Assembly (NCBI GenBank): GCA_028687525.1
Contig: JAQTZX010000014.1
Coordinates: forward strand, 1,304 to 14,485
Origin: Candidatus Omnitrophota bacterium
GTDB lineage: Bacteria > Omnitrophota > Gorgyraeia > Gygaellales > Profunditerraquicolaceae
Direction: 5' to 3'
DNA: 13,182 bases
Position 1 is the first letter of the stretch. Each line of letters begins with the position of its first letter. Shown here piece after piece: positions 1 to 7,127 of this stretch. A program made the position numbers and the translations under genes. A model generated the notes under the pieces. It was given only the letters and a program-made list of their open reading frames with translations. It did not search any database and was not told the origin of the DNA.

Positions 1-1032
1 TCTCCAAAAGTTTCTTCAGTTCCGCAGACTGAAAGCCAGCCTGATATGGTGCTGGTTCCGGCAGGGAAGTTTCAGATGGGAAGCAGTGAATTCAACAGGT
101 CAAAGCCTGTTCATGAAGTTACACTGAACAATGATTTTTATATGGGCAGATATGAAGTTACCAACCGGCAATATGCGGATATGCTTAATTACGCGCTTGG
201 TAAGGGATATCTGGATCTTAAAAAACTGAAAATGGACAAAGTTGAAGCCTGGGGGGTATCGAAATCACCGGTGAAATATCAGGATGTAGGGGATGAGCAT
301 TCCCAGATTTCTTATAAAGACGGCAAATTCCGGCCTTTTCCCGGAAAAGAGGATTATCCGGTGGTCGAAGTTACCTGGGCAGGAGCGGCATTTTACTGCA
401 ACATGTTGAGCGAAAAGGAAGGGATCGCGCAGTTATACAATCAGGATGACTGGTCCTGCCAGGTTTATGGAAAGACCGGGTATCGCCTTCCTACGGAAGC
501 GGAATGGGAATACGCCGCGAAATATGACGATGGGAGGAAATATCCGTGGGGTAATAATGAACCCGGTGCCGAATACGCAAATCTTAAAGCTGAAATCAAA
601 GATCCTGTTGACGTTGCGACTACTCCCGTGGGCGCTCATTCTCCCCAAGGGGACAATAAGCTTGGAATCAGCGATTTAGCCGGTAATATGGCGGAGTGGT
701 GCAATGACTGGTATAATGATTCTTATGCGGGAGACCAGAAAGAAATCGATCCGGTCGGCCCCGCGCCCAGCCTGTTTTTTTATCTGCCTTTTTTTAAAGA
801 ATTCAGGACCGCGAATGTCGTACGCGGCGGCTGTTATCTTTATGATCCGGATTATCGAAAAGAATATGGGGTACCTTTTCAGGTTGACAGTATTTTGCAA
901 GCTGGGGCATTTGATAACAGTTTTCGCAGTTACGATTACTGGAGGCTTAGCCGCCACGTCGAGAGTTTCAGAGTGGTAAAGACGGTGGCCACGGAGAAGA
1001 CAAAATCCGCGTTCAGTGCTCCGGTTAGATAG
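1..1032 (+). CDS. FGE/SUMF1-like domain protein, 5'-truncated by the window
   Basis: The reading frame is open from the first base, 15 codons before the first visible ATG at 46, so the true start and any signal peptide lie upstream. The visible protein is a nearly complete formylglycine-generating-enzyme (sulfatase-modifying factor) domain. It starts with PAGKFQMGS and YEVTNRQY, followed by PVVEVTWAGAAFYC, the GYRLPTEAEWEYAA hallmark, YPWGNN, the LAGNMAEWC block, VVRGG near 817-831 and a terminal FRVVK. Active FGE uses a pair of copper-binding cysteines in the C-terminal part (RGGS...C...CRxAxR). Here the RGG is followed by Cys (832-834), and the later CRxAxR-type segment reads FRSYDYWRLSRH without Cys. 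A non-catalytic binding or structural role is therefore more likely than sulfatase activation. The TAG stop overlaps the ribosome binding site (AGAGG) of the next gene, which starts 12 nt later, so the two are probably co-transcribed. The fold family is secure; the function is not. Confidence 0.88.
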   Translation, partial: SPKVSSVPQTESQPDMVLVPAGKFQMGSSEFNRSKPVHEVTLNNDFYMGRYEVTNRQYADMLNYALGKGYLDLKKLKMDKVEAWGVSKSPVKYQDVGDEHSQISYKDGKFRPFPGKEDYPVVEVTWAGAAFYCNMLSEKEGIAQLYNQDDWSCQVYGKTGYRLPTEAEWEYAAKYDDGRKYPWGNNEPGAEYANLKAEIKDPVDVATTPVGAHSPQGDNKLGISDLAGNMAEWCNDWYNDSYAGDQKEIDPVGPAPSLFFYLPFFKEFRTANVVRGGCYLYDPDYRKEYGVPFQVDSILQAGAFDNSFRSYDYWRLSRHVESFRVVKTVATEKTKSAFSAPVR

Positions 1033-1044
1033 AGGCAATATTCA

Positions 1045-1914
1045 ATGAAGAGGACAACTTTGTTAATGCTCGGCGGTCTTGTTCTGGTCTTGTTCCTTTT
1101 AGCCGGATTTTTTGTGCGGCACTACCGGATGGTTGACACCGCGACCGGGAATTTCCTGCTCCCGGTGCGTTATAACAAGAATTTACGGTCGGAGGTCAAG
1201 TATATTGCCGGGCCGGATAAAAAATGGTTTACACAGGACGACCATATCTATGGGTATTATCTGTATGAGTTTGATGCCCGGGGGCGTCCGGCCAGTAAAG
1301 AATGTTTCATGTTCAAGCCTAAGGCGTTTCATTACGCGCATGTGAACGACTTATGTGAATATTGGAAGTATGAGTATGATGACCGAGGTTTGTTGTCGAA
1401 ACAACGGCATTATGCCCATCCTGGATGCGATAAGCAATGGTATACGGGAGATGATGTTGAAATTGGCTGTACGCGTTTCGTATTTGATCTTAACGGTGTT
1501 AAAACCAGGGAGATCAAATACAATCCCCGGGAACAGGAAATAAGTTATATTATTTTTAAGCATGATGCCGGAGGCAGGGTTTTTGAAGATCTGGAATATG
1601 GGAAAACGGGGAAAGACGGGGTATGGTTTACCCGGGATGATGAGTTGGAAAAACACCATGTTTATGACTACGTCGAAAACGATGCCGTATGCCGGGTCAA
1701 GGAATTCAGTTTAAAGAGCGGAGAGACGGTTTCCAATAAGACGGTGTTGACCGATGACGGCAGTGCGAACGCGGTAAAAATATATTTTTATAATCCTGAC
1801 GGGAGTCTGCGTGAAGACCGGAAGTATGCCGGATCCGGCCCTGATGGTATATGGTTTACGGATGACGATGTTTTGCAGTATTATACCCGGTATGAATGCA
1901 CGGCCGCGGGCTAA
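1045..1914 (+). CDS. Membrane-anchored protein with four DGxWFTxDD-type repeats, function unknown
   Basis: I do not recognise a named family. The 289-residue product begins with basic residues and one hydrophobic segment (about 5-25), either an uncleaved anchor or a signal peptide, so the rest should be periplasmic or outside the cell. Four copies of G-x-D-[GK]-x-W-[FY]-T-x-D-D occur at about residues 56-66, 127-137, 189-199 and 265-275. Between them lie stretches such as YYLYEFDARGR, YEYDDRG and FKHDAGGR that resemble the YD-repeat pattern of RHS-type proteins. The Asp-rich motif could bind a divalent metal, but this is inference. The last motif is followed by only 14 residues, so the final repeat is incomplete. 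The start is supported by AGAGG at 1031-1035, nine bases before the ATG and overlapping the stop of the upstream FGE-like gene. It is probably co-expressed with that gene and perhaps with the channel gene 48 nt downstream. Confidence 0.8.
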   Translation: MKRTTLLMLGGLVLVLFLLAGFFVRHYRMVDTATGNFLLPVRYNKNLRSEVKYIAGPDKKWFTQDDHIYGYYLYEFDARGRPASKECFMFKPKAFHYAHVNDLCEYWKYEYDDRGLLSKQRHYAHPGCDKQWYTGDDVEIGCTRFVFDLNGVKTREIKYNPREQEISYIIFKHDAGGRVFEDLEYGKTGKDGVWFTRDDELEKHHVYDYVENDAVCRVKEFSLKSGETVSNKTVLTDDGSANAVKIYFYNPDGSLREDRKYAGSGPDGIWFTDDDVLQYYTRYECTAAG

Positions 1915-1962
1915 CAGTAATCAAGAGGAGGCCTTGATCTTCGGGCCGGGGGGGCTCTGCGT

Positions 1963-2634
1963 ATGATGTTTGGAAAGATATTTGTTAATCCCCTTTTCTG
2001 GTCGGACAAGAAGGTTGAGAGCGCGTATGAGCGTCAGTTCCGGTATTTGAAGGCTGTATGGAATGATGATTCATACGGTCTTGAACGTCTCCTGCGGATT
2101 TTTCTTTGCGGCATCCAGTTTGTGTACCCGGTACTTTTTATCCGGGATATTTTCGGCAGGAAAGGCGTGACTGCCCGGAAACTCGCGGTTGAAGCGTACG
2201 TGGTCTTGAAATTATTTTTTCCGCTCATTGTCTTGTGGACCGGGGCATACCGTTTTCCCTGGGTTATCGCCTTGATCGTCTATCTGCTTACCGAAACCAC
2301 GTTTCATATTTTGAACCTGATTTTTCTTTCCGATATTCATTCCGTTTCGGTGTCTTATCATCGTTCCGTTTTACTTCTTTTTTTGCATTATATAGAAACC
2401 GCCATGGATTTCGCAGCCATATATATAGCCTTTGATCTCCTGAACGTGCCTTTAAACTGGGTTTCCGCGGTATATTTCAGCATGGTGGCCAATACTACGG
2501 TTGGATTTGGAGATATTCATGCCCGCGGTACAGCGGGACAGGCGGTGGTCATTGTTCAGTTGCTTATCTGCGTTCTTTTTGTCATTCTATTCATAAATTA
2601 TTTTTCGCAGAAGATCAATACCAGCGAGGAATAA
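1963..2634 (+). CDS. Potassium-channel-like membrane protein (ion_trans_2-type pore)
   Basis: This 223-residue membrane protein carries TTVGFGD at residues 178-184, a good match to the K+ selectivity filter T-V-G-[YF]-G-D. A pore helix (about 166-177) precedes it and a final transmembrane helix (about 193-213) follows. Four further hydrophobic segments lie at about 43-62, 78-95, 99-122 and 134-159, giving roughly five membrane helices plus the pore loop, not the two of a minimal channel. I see no voltage-sensor helix with regularly spaced Arg/Lys and no cytoplasmic RCK domain; the protein ends about ten residues after the last helix. It probably forms a K+-selective pore in the inner membrane. 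No in-frame start exists between the stop at 1918-1920 and the ATG at 1963. A good GAGGAGG lies at 1925-1931, but 31 nt away, so initiation probably relies on the G-run at 1948-1954. A palindromic repeat begins in the last base of the stop codon. Confidence 0.8.
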   Translation: MMFGKIFVNPLFWSDKKVESAYERQFRYLKAVWNDDSYGLERLLRIFLCGIQFVYPVLFIRDIFGRKGVTARKLAVEAYVVLKLFFPLIVLWTGAYRFPWVIALIVYLLTETTFHILNLIFLSDIHSVSVSYHRSVLLLFLHYIETAMDFAAIYIAFDLLNVPLNWVSAVYFSMVANTTVGFGDIHARGTAGQAVVIVQLLICVLFVILFINYFSQKINTSEE

Positions 2635-2703
2635 AAAAATGGGGACGGTTCTATTTTTCAGATTCGCGGTCGAGAACAAAAAATAGAACCGTCCCCATTT
2701 TTT
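2634..2703. repeat. Palindromic repeat, copy 1 (25-bp arms, 20-nt asymmetric centre)
   Basis: Arms at 2634-2658 and 2679-2703 are perfect reverse complements and contain ATGGGGACGGTTCTATTTTT. The centre includes AGATTCGCGGTCGAGAAC at 2660-2677, which recurs with 16 of 18 identities, inverted, in the copies near 8626 and 8678. The left arm begins in the last base of the channel gene's stop codon. As RNA it would form a long hairpin followed by a T-run on either strand, so it may also end transcription of the upstream operon. From memory, similar GGGGACGGTTCTATTTTT palindromes are scattered through some environmental bacterial genomes near REP-associated transposases; this could not be checked here. 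Confidence 0.9.
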
Positions 2704-2750
2704 GGGCCCTTAAGAAAATCGAAAAAACTCCCTAAACTCGAAAAAAAATA

Positions 2751-2778
2751 TTGCTTTTGCGTTTGGGAATGTTATAAT
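2751..2778 (+). promoter_or_regulatory. Candidate sigma70 promoter for the fecR-barrel-cyclase operon
   Basis: A perfect -10 hexamer TATAAT lies at 2773-2778. It is preceded by TGT, forming an extended -10 (TGnTATAAT). A weak -35 (TTGCTT at 2751-2756) is spaced by 16 nt. The predicted transcription start is near 2785, giving a leader of about 84 nt before the ATG at 2869. It sits just downstream of palindromic repeat copy 1, which would insulate it from the upstream operon. Confidence 0.6.
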
Positions 2779-2784
2779 ACATAC

Positions 2785-2868
2785 AAGTTTACAGATTTAT
2801 TGCCGGTGAGGCGGTAGGCTGCTGGAACATATGAGATAGTAAAGCTGTAAAAAAAAGGAGAAGGAGTT
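2785..2868 (+). promoter_or_regulatory. 5' leader with possible closing stem and strong double Shine-Dalgarno
   Basis: TTTACAG at 2788-2794 is complementary to CTGTAAA at 2845-2851 and would close a roughly 64-nt region with a G-rich interior (2802-2825). GGAG at 2857-2860 and again at 2863-2866 gives a tandem ribosome binding site before the ATG at 2869. The leader matches no riboswitch class I know. In particular it lacks the conserved segments of the c-di-GMP (GEMM) aptamer. A 7-bp stem in an 84-nt leader could arise by chance. Confidence 0.3.
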
Positions 2869-3693
2869 ATGAGAAAAATTTTTTTACCTGTAATAGCTGT
2901 GGTTTCTCTTTTGGTGTTAGGTTTTATCGGTTTCATTTCGTTTTTACAGGCGGCAGAGATCGTGTTTACTGAAGGATCGGTGCAGGTGCAGTCAGCCGAT
3001 AAGGCTCGGAAAAAGGCTGCGGCAGGGACGCAGGTTACGATCGGAGATTCCATCCGTACCGCGCGTAAATCCCGGGTGGACGTTGCTCTCGATGACGAAA
3101 AAAAGAACACTTTGAGTATCTCCGAACAGACCATGGTGGTTTTAAATTCTACCGAACCGGGAATGATAAACAAGATCGACCTTTCCAACGGAAAGATATA
3201 TTCGAATGTTGAAAATCTCAAAGCGGGGCTTGCTTTTGAAATCAGCACTCCCAGCGCGGTGGCAGGAGTCAGAGGCACCGGATGGAGCGTGGAAAGCAAC
3301 AAGCTGAAGGACGAAGTTGCCACTTTCAAGGATACGGTAAAGGTAAAGACGTTTGACGCCAACAACAATTTGCTTACGGAGACCGACGTCCCCGAAGGTT
3401 TCAAGACGATTATAGAGAGGTTCCAGCAGGCCGGCGCGCTTACACAGCTTACCGAACAGGAAATGCAGCAATGGATCGAGATCAGGCAGGAAGTTAATCA
3501 GCATGTTGAAAATCCTCAAGCCGGCGGCGATGATGAAGGAACGGATGAAGATACTCAAAATCTCGATCGGACCACGGATCTGCAGGAGAATGTCGTAGAC
3601 GAACTGGGCAATTCCAAAGACCAGATCGAAGATCAGCAGACCGATGATAATGTCGAAAAGATAAGGAGTTTTGGACATTATTCGTATGAGTAA
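2869..3693 (+). CDS. FecR-domain periplasmic protein
   Basis: The 274-residue product has a hydrophobic N-terminal segment (about 4-26, ending near LQAA), consistent with export or a membrane anchor. A FecR domain spans roughly 30-160. It starts with EGSVQVQ, continues with GDSIRTARKSRVDVALDD, and carries the family hallmark TPSAVAGVRGT at 127-137. The tail from about 205 is acidic and Gln/Asp/Glu-rich (for example GGDDEGTDEDTQ) with little predicted fold. Unlike the classical FecR anti-sigma factor of iron uptake, there is no N-terminal anti-sigma helix bundle and no sigma factor nearby, so this is one of the stand-alone periplasmic FecR-domain proteins. These often neighbour CHASE2 cyclases, and here an outer-membrane barrel and a CHASE2-cyclase follow. 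A sensory or scaffolding role in the envelope is inferred. The start is firm because of the double GGAG site. Confidence 0.9.
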   Translation: MRKIFLPVIAVVSLLVLGFIGFISFLQAAEIVFTEGSVQVQSADKARKKAAAGTQVTIGDSIRTARKSRVDVALDDEKKNTLSISEQTMVVLNSTEPGMINKIDLSNGKIYSNVENLKAGLAFEISTPSAVAGVRGTGWSVESNKLKDEVATFKDTVKVKTFDANNNLLTETDVPEGFKTIIERFQQAGALTQLTEQEMQQWIEIRQEVNQHVENPQAGGDDEGTDEDTQNLDRTTDLQENVVDELGNSKDQIEDQQTDDNVEKIRSFGHYSYE

Positions 3694-3748
3694 TTTTAAA
3701 GAAGCCGGGAACTATTCGCTATAATTCGTGTAAACGGAAGGAGAAACG

Positions 3749-4786
3749 ATGAATAGAATACGTAAAATGATAACGGTAATAATGGGGTTGTTTCTCATCC
3801 CCGCGCTTTGTATTTCCGGAGGTATGGATGATAAAAAAGAAATCCCCCCGGTTAAAAAGAAAACTGTGGTGAGAGTCCCGCCATCTTCGAAATCGGTTTC
3901 TTCCGGACAGTCCGCCGCAAAGAAGAAAGTACAGTTTCTTTTAGGGCAGTCGGTGGGATACGATAATAATGTTTATTTAGACAGCCGCAGGCATGATGAC
4001 GCCTTCTTCCAGACGTTTTTCAAAGCTACCTATTCAAATCCGATAAACAAAAAGACAAAAGGGATCTTAAGTTATGAACTGATGAGTTTGTTGTATCCCG
4101 ATTCGGCAGATGCCAATTTATTCAAGAACGGTATTTACGGGGGTTTTGAGGACAAGCTGACTGATAAGGTGACGCTGTATAAGGGGATAGGGATTGATTA
4201 CTATGATTATTCCGCCGGCGGGAGTGACGATTTCCTTGATTACAAGGCAAAGATCAAATTAAAGCATGCTCTCCCGAATAAAATGTATCACGCGGTAAGA
4301 TATGAATTCCTGTTCCGGGATTACTCCGAACGCAGGATCCGCACTATTACCGGAGCCACCAGCACCAAAAAAAGGGAAGATACCCGTTATACCGCAGGGT
4401 ATGAACTCGGGAAATATTTCAAAAAGGACCTTTTGAAAGGCGACTTCCAGTATTATTACAATGATTCAAACGAAACCTATCTGAAATATTACACCTATGA
4501 TTCCGTTCTCGCAGGCCCTTCCTGGACGCATCTTTTTAATGATAAGTTGTTTTCTTATATGTCGTTCCTGCGAGAATGGCGCGATTATCGCACCCGCACC
4601 ATTTCGCAGAATGCAGGGTTTAAAGAGTGGGACAGGACTTATATTATCACTACTGCGCTGTATTATAACCTGCGCAAGGATTTAACTTTGAATCTGAACT
4701 ATACGTATCGTGAGAATTGGTCGAACGAACCTACTTCGACCTATTCCGGATCGCTTATTTCCACCGGCTTGTTTTACAAGTTTTAA
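3749..4786 (+). CDS. Outer-membrane beta-barrel protein, function unknown
   Basis: The 345-residue product starts with a signal peptide (basic MNRIRK, hydrophobic core to about 20). The Cys at 21 lacks a proper lipobox, so a lipoprotein is unlikely. A Lys/Pro/Ser-rich linker (about 27-60) follows. From about 61 to the end the sequence alternates polar and aromatic residues in short amphipathic strands (for example YTAGYELGKYFK, FQYYYNDS, LTLNLNYTYREN). It ends in GLFYKF with a terminal Phe, the usual C-terminal signal for BamA-dependent barrel insertion. The strand content suggests a barrel of perhaps 14-16 strands. It resembles the barrel halves of DUF560/surface-exposed OMPs in general style, but I cannot assign a family. 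The site GGAAGGAG lies 7-8 nt before the ATG. The gene lies 55 nt after fecR and 61 nt before the CHASE2-cyclase, so all three are probably co-transcribed. Confidence 0.82.
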   Translation: MNRIRKMITVIMGLFLIPALCISGGMDDKKEIPPVKKKTVVRVPPSSKSVSSGQSAAKKKVQFLLGQSVGYDNNVYLDSRRHDDAFFQTFFKATYSNPINKKTKGILSYELMSLLYPDSADANLFKNGIYGGFEDKLTDKVTLYKGIGIDYYDYSAGGSDDFLDYKAKIKLKHALPNKMYHAVRYEFLFRDYSERRIRTITGATSTKKREDTRYTAGYELGKYFKKDLLKGDFQYYYNDSNETYLKYYTYDSVLAGPSWTHLFNDKLFSYMSFLREWRDYRTRTISQNAGFKEWDRTYIITTALYYNLRKDLTLNLNYTYRENWSNEPTSTYSGSLISTGLFYKF

Positions 4787-4791
4787 GCCGT

Positions 4792-4812
4792 TATCCCGAA
4801 CAATGAGGGATA
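4792..4812 (+). other. Weak intercistronic hairpin
   Basis: TATCCC at 4792-4797 can pair with GGGATA at 4807-4812 around a 9-nt loop, just after the barrel gene's stop. The stem is only 6 bp and no uniform T-run follows (TTCTTTG), so it is not a convincing terminator. It might slow decay or reduce read-through into the cyclase gene, or be chance. Confidence 0.2.
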
Positions 4813-4847
4813 TTCTTTGAGCCAGAATAAAAGGATGCCGGTGCGCA

Positions 4848-7127
4848 ATGGCTGCCGATAGGAAAGTTTTCTTAAAGCTGGCTATCAGCCTCGGTATCAC
4901 TTTTTTTCTGGCTCTTTTATTTCTATCTCTTATTCATTCCAAAACCTACCAGATCCTCGAAAGTAAAGCCTACGATTTGCGTTTTTTTCTGCGCGGGAAG
5001 AAGCTCATAAAAGCCCCGGTGCTGCATATCGACATAGACGATCAGAGCCTCGATAAATTGGGCAGATGGCCGTGGCCGCGCAGTTTTCACGCTCAACTGG
5101 TGGATACACTCGCTGAATGCGGAGCCAGGGCGGTAATTTTCGATGTTCTTTTTACCGAAAAGCAAAGCGACCGTCCGGAAGATGATGCTTTGTTTGCCGC
5201 TTCTATCGCGCGTTCGGGTATCGTGTATCTTTCGTTCTATTTTCCGGAGGACCGTATTCCCCCGGCCCCGGAATTAAAAGCGCTCCTTATGCAGGATATA
5301 TCTCTTTCTCCGGAAGATGCGGCGCGGACATTGAAAGCTGATCCCGTCCTGATGAAAGAAAAAGTGCCCCTGGCTAAACGTTTTATTATAGACGAAGTCG
5401 TAAGCGGCCGGTTGCGCGTGAATCCGGAAATATCGCTGGATGAGATTTTTAGGGTTGTTGAGGATACCTATGGATGGTTTCTTTTTCCCTCCGAGGACGG
5501 CTACATCCGCGAAAATTTCAACAATCACAAACTGGCGCGTTTTTTTGTCAATAAATTCAGTATGCCGTGTCCCGGAAATCAAGCGGGATTTTTGAAAAAA
5601 TACCGGGGGCTGGTGGTGCCGATCCGCGAATATATCGAAGGAATTAGAGGCAGCGGCTATATCAATGCCGATCGTGATTTTGACGGTGTTTTGCGCCGGA
5701 TACCGCTTTTTATGAGACGGGACGACCGTATATTCCCGCAATTATCGCTAAAAGCGCTTATGGATATGCTGGAGGTAAAGGAAATTGCGTTCAAGCCCAA
5801 GTTCGTGATCATGAAAAACGCTCATAAACAGGGGATGGTTAAGGATATCGTTATTCCTACCGATGAAAACGGCAGTATGCTTATTAACTGGTCCGGTAAA
5901 TGGGCGGTTTCATATGCGCATGTGCCGTATTACATCGTGATGCGACTCCAGGATGTACGGTTACAGCTGCGTTCTCATCTGGAAGCTGCGGTTTCCCGGG
6001 AATCGCCTGCCGGGGATAAGGCGCTTTTGGAAGTTATGGCAAACGATGAAAAAGCCCTCAAAGAAAAACTCACCAGCCTGGTGAAAGATAAGATTTGTAT
6101 CGTGGGGCTCACCGCTACCGGTACACAGGATCTGGGGGCGGTTCCTCTGGAAACCAATTATCCCATGGTCGGAACTCATTCTAATCTTATCGATACAATA
6201 TTGCGCGAGAATTTTATACGCAGGGCCGGTTTACCGTTACACGCCTGTATTTTTATTTTTACTTCTTTTATCATAGGGATAAGTTCGCTCCTGCGTTTAT
6301 GGCGGAGCGTTTTGCTGACTTTTTGCTACGCGGCGGGATATTTTTGGGTTGCCTGCTGGTTGTTTGGCAGTTTCGGGATATGGATAGACATGGTGGGGAC
6401 TTTTGGGATCGTGCTCTTCGGTTTCACAGGGATAACCGGTTTCCGGTATTTTACCGAAGAAAAGGAAAAACTCTGGATCAAGCACGCTTTCGGTTACTAT
6501 TTATCGAAAGAGGTTATCAATGAACTGATGAATGATCCGGCAAAGCTGAAATTAGGGGGGGAAAGGAAACAGATATCGGTCATTTTTTCCGACGTGAGGG
6601 GATTTACCAGCTTTTCAGAAGGACATCAGCCGGAGGAAGTTGTCGCTATGCTCAATGAGATACTTAATTCGCAGGTGGAGATTTTATTCAAACACAACGG
6701 CACACTGGATAAATTCGTCGGCGATGAAATGATGGCTTTTTTCGGAGCTCCGGGCGAAATACACAAGAACGACCACGCGCTGATGGCGGTGCGCACGGCG
6801 GTAGAGATACAGGCAAAAATGGTTGAACTGCAAACTTCGTGGGCGAATACGAAAAAAGATTCTCTGGCGATAGGTGTCGGTATTAATTCCGGGGATATGG
6901 TTGTGGGTAATATGGGGTCTCTGGAACGTATGGATTATACTGTCATAGGGGATAACGTGAATCTTGCCGCCCGTTTATGCTCCGCGGCCGGCAAGAATGA
7001 AATATTGATAAGTGAATTTACCTATGAGCGGGTAAAGGATCATGTGGTTGCGGATGCCTTGGAGCCTATTACTGTTAAAGGTAAGGCCAAGCCCGTAAAT
7101 ATTTACCGTGTAACGGGCCTGAAATAA
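4848..7127 (+). CDS. CHASE2-domain class III adenylate cyclase
   Basis: The 759-residue inner-membrane receptor cyclase probably makes cAMP from ATP in response to an extracytoplasmic signal. It has one N-terminal membrane helix (about 8-30), then a periplasmic CHASE2 domain (about 35-455) with the typical VLHIDIDDQSLDKLGRWPWPR and ARAVIFDVLF blocks. Three membrane helices follow (about 464-482, 486-506 and 510-530), then a short linker and a cytosolic cyclase domain (about 573-757). Catalytic residues appear complete: metal-binding Asp582 (FSDVRGFT) and Asp626 (FVGDEMMAF), adenine-selecting Lys622, Thr698 where class IIIa enzymes have Asp, and the transition-state pair Asn705/Arg709 (VNLAAR). 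The Lys/Thr pair points to a class IIIb adenylate cyclase. CHASE2 is longer than usual, with extra sequence around 140-260 and a charged segment at 370-410. AAGGA at 4830-4834 supports the ATG at 4848; upstream ATG and GTG codons are out of frame. Confidence 0.93.
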   Translation: MAADRKVFLKLAISLGITFFLALLFLSLIHSKTYQILESKAYDLRFFLRGKKLIKAPVLHIDIDDQSLDKLGRWPWPRSFHAQLVDTLAECGARAVIFDVLFTEKQSDRPEDDALFAASIARSGIVYLSFYFPEDRIPPAPELKALLMQDISLSPEDAARTLKADPVLMKEKVPLAKRFIIDEVVSGRLRVNPEISLDEIFRVVEDTYGWFLFPSEDGYIRENFNNHKLARFFVNKFSMPCPGNQAGFLKKYRGLVVPIREYIEGIRGSGYINADRDFDGVLRRIPLFMRRDDRIFPQLSLKALMDMLEVKEIAFKPKFVIMKNAHKQGMVKDIVIPTDENGSMLINWSGKWAVSYAHVPYYIVMRLQDVRLQLRSHLEAAVSRESPAGDKALLEVMANDEKALKEKLTSLVKDKICIVGLTATGTQDLGAVPLETNYPMVGTHSNLIDTILRENFIRRAGLPLHACIFIFTSFIIGISSLLRLWRSVLLTFCYAAGYFWVACWLFGSFGIWIDMVGTFGIVLFGFTGITGFRYFTEEKEKLWIKHAFGYYLSKEVINELMNDPAKLKLGGERKQISVIFSDVRGFTSFSEGHQPEEVVAMLNEILNSQVEILFKHNGTLDKFVGDEMMAFFGAPGEIHKNDHALMAVRTAVEIQAKMVELQTSWANTKKDSLAIGVGINSGDMVVGNMGSLERMDYTVIGDNVNLAARLCSAAGKNEILISEFTYERVKDHVVADALEPITVKGKAKPVNIYRVTGLK

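Noticed and set aside
676..1038. Minus-strand frame of 120 codons opposite the FGE-like gene
   Set aside because: The plus-strand frame has clear family motifs throughout; the antisense product has none.
1922..1962. Extra small gene using GAGGAGG at 1925-1931 with TTG at 1934
   Set aside because: That TTG is out of frame with the channel gene and I see no supported product; the site is more likely a stray or distant ribosome binding site.
2785..2868. c-di-GMP (GEMM) riboswitch upstream of fecR
   Set aside because: The leader has a GGTAGGCTGC-like stretch, but the conserved aptamer segments and tetraloop receptor are missing and it is too short.
2772..3678. Minus-strand frames of 210 and 178 codons opposite fecR
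   Set aside because: They are shadows of the FecR frame, overlap each other, and contain no coherent domain or start site.
3697..3725. TATAAT at 3720-3725 as an internal promoter for the barrel gene
   Set aside because: No recognisable -35 at 16-18 nt and no extended -10; the spacing fits an operon with fecR.
7091..7118. GCCCGT...ACGGGC inverted repeat at the end of the cyclase gene
   Set aside because: A 6-bp stem inside coding sequence with no T-run; the palindrome just downstream explains termination better.
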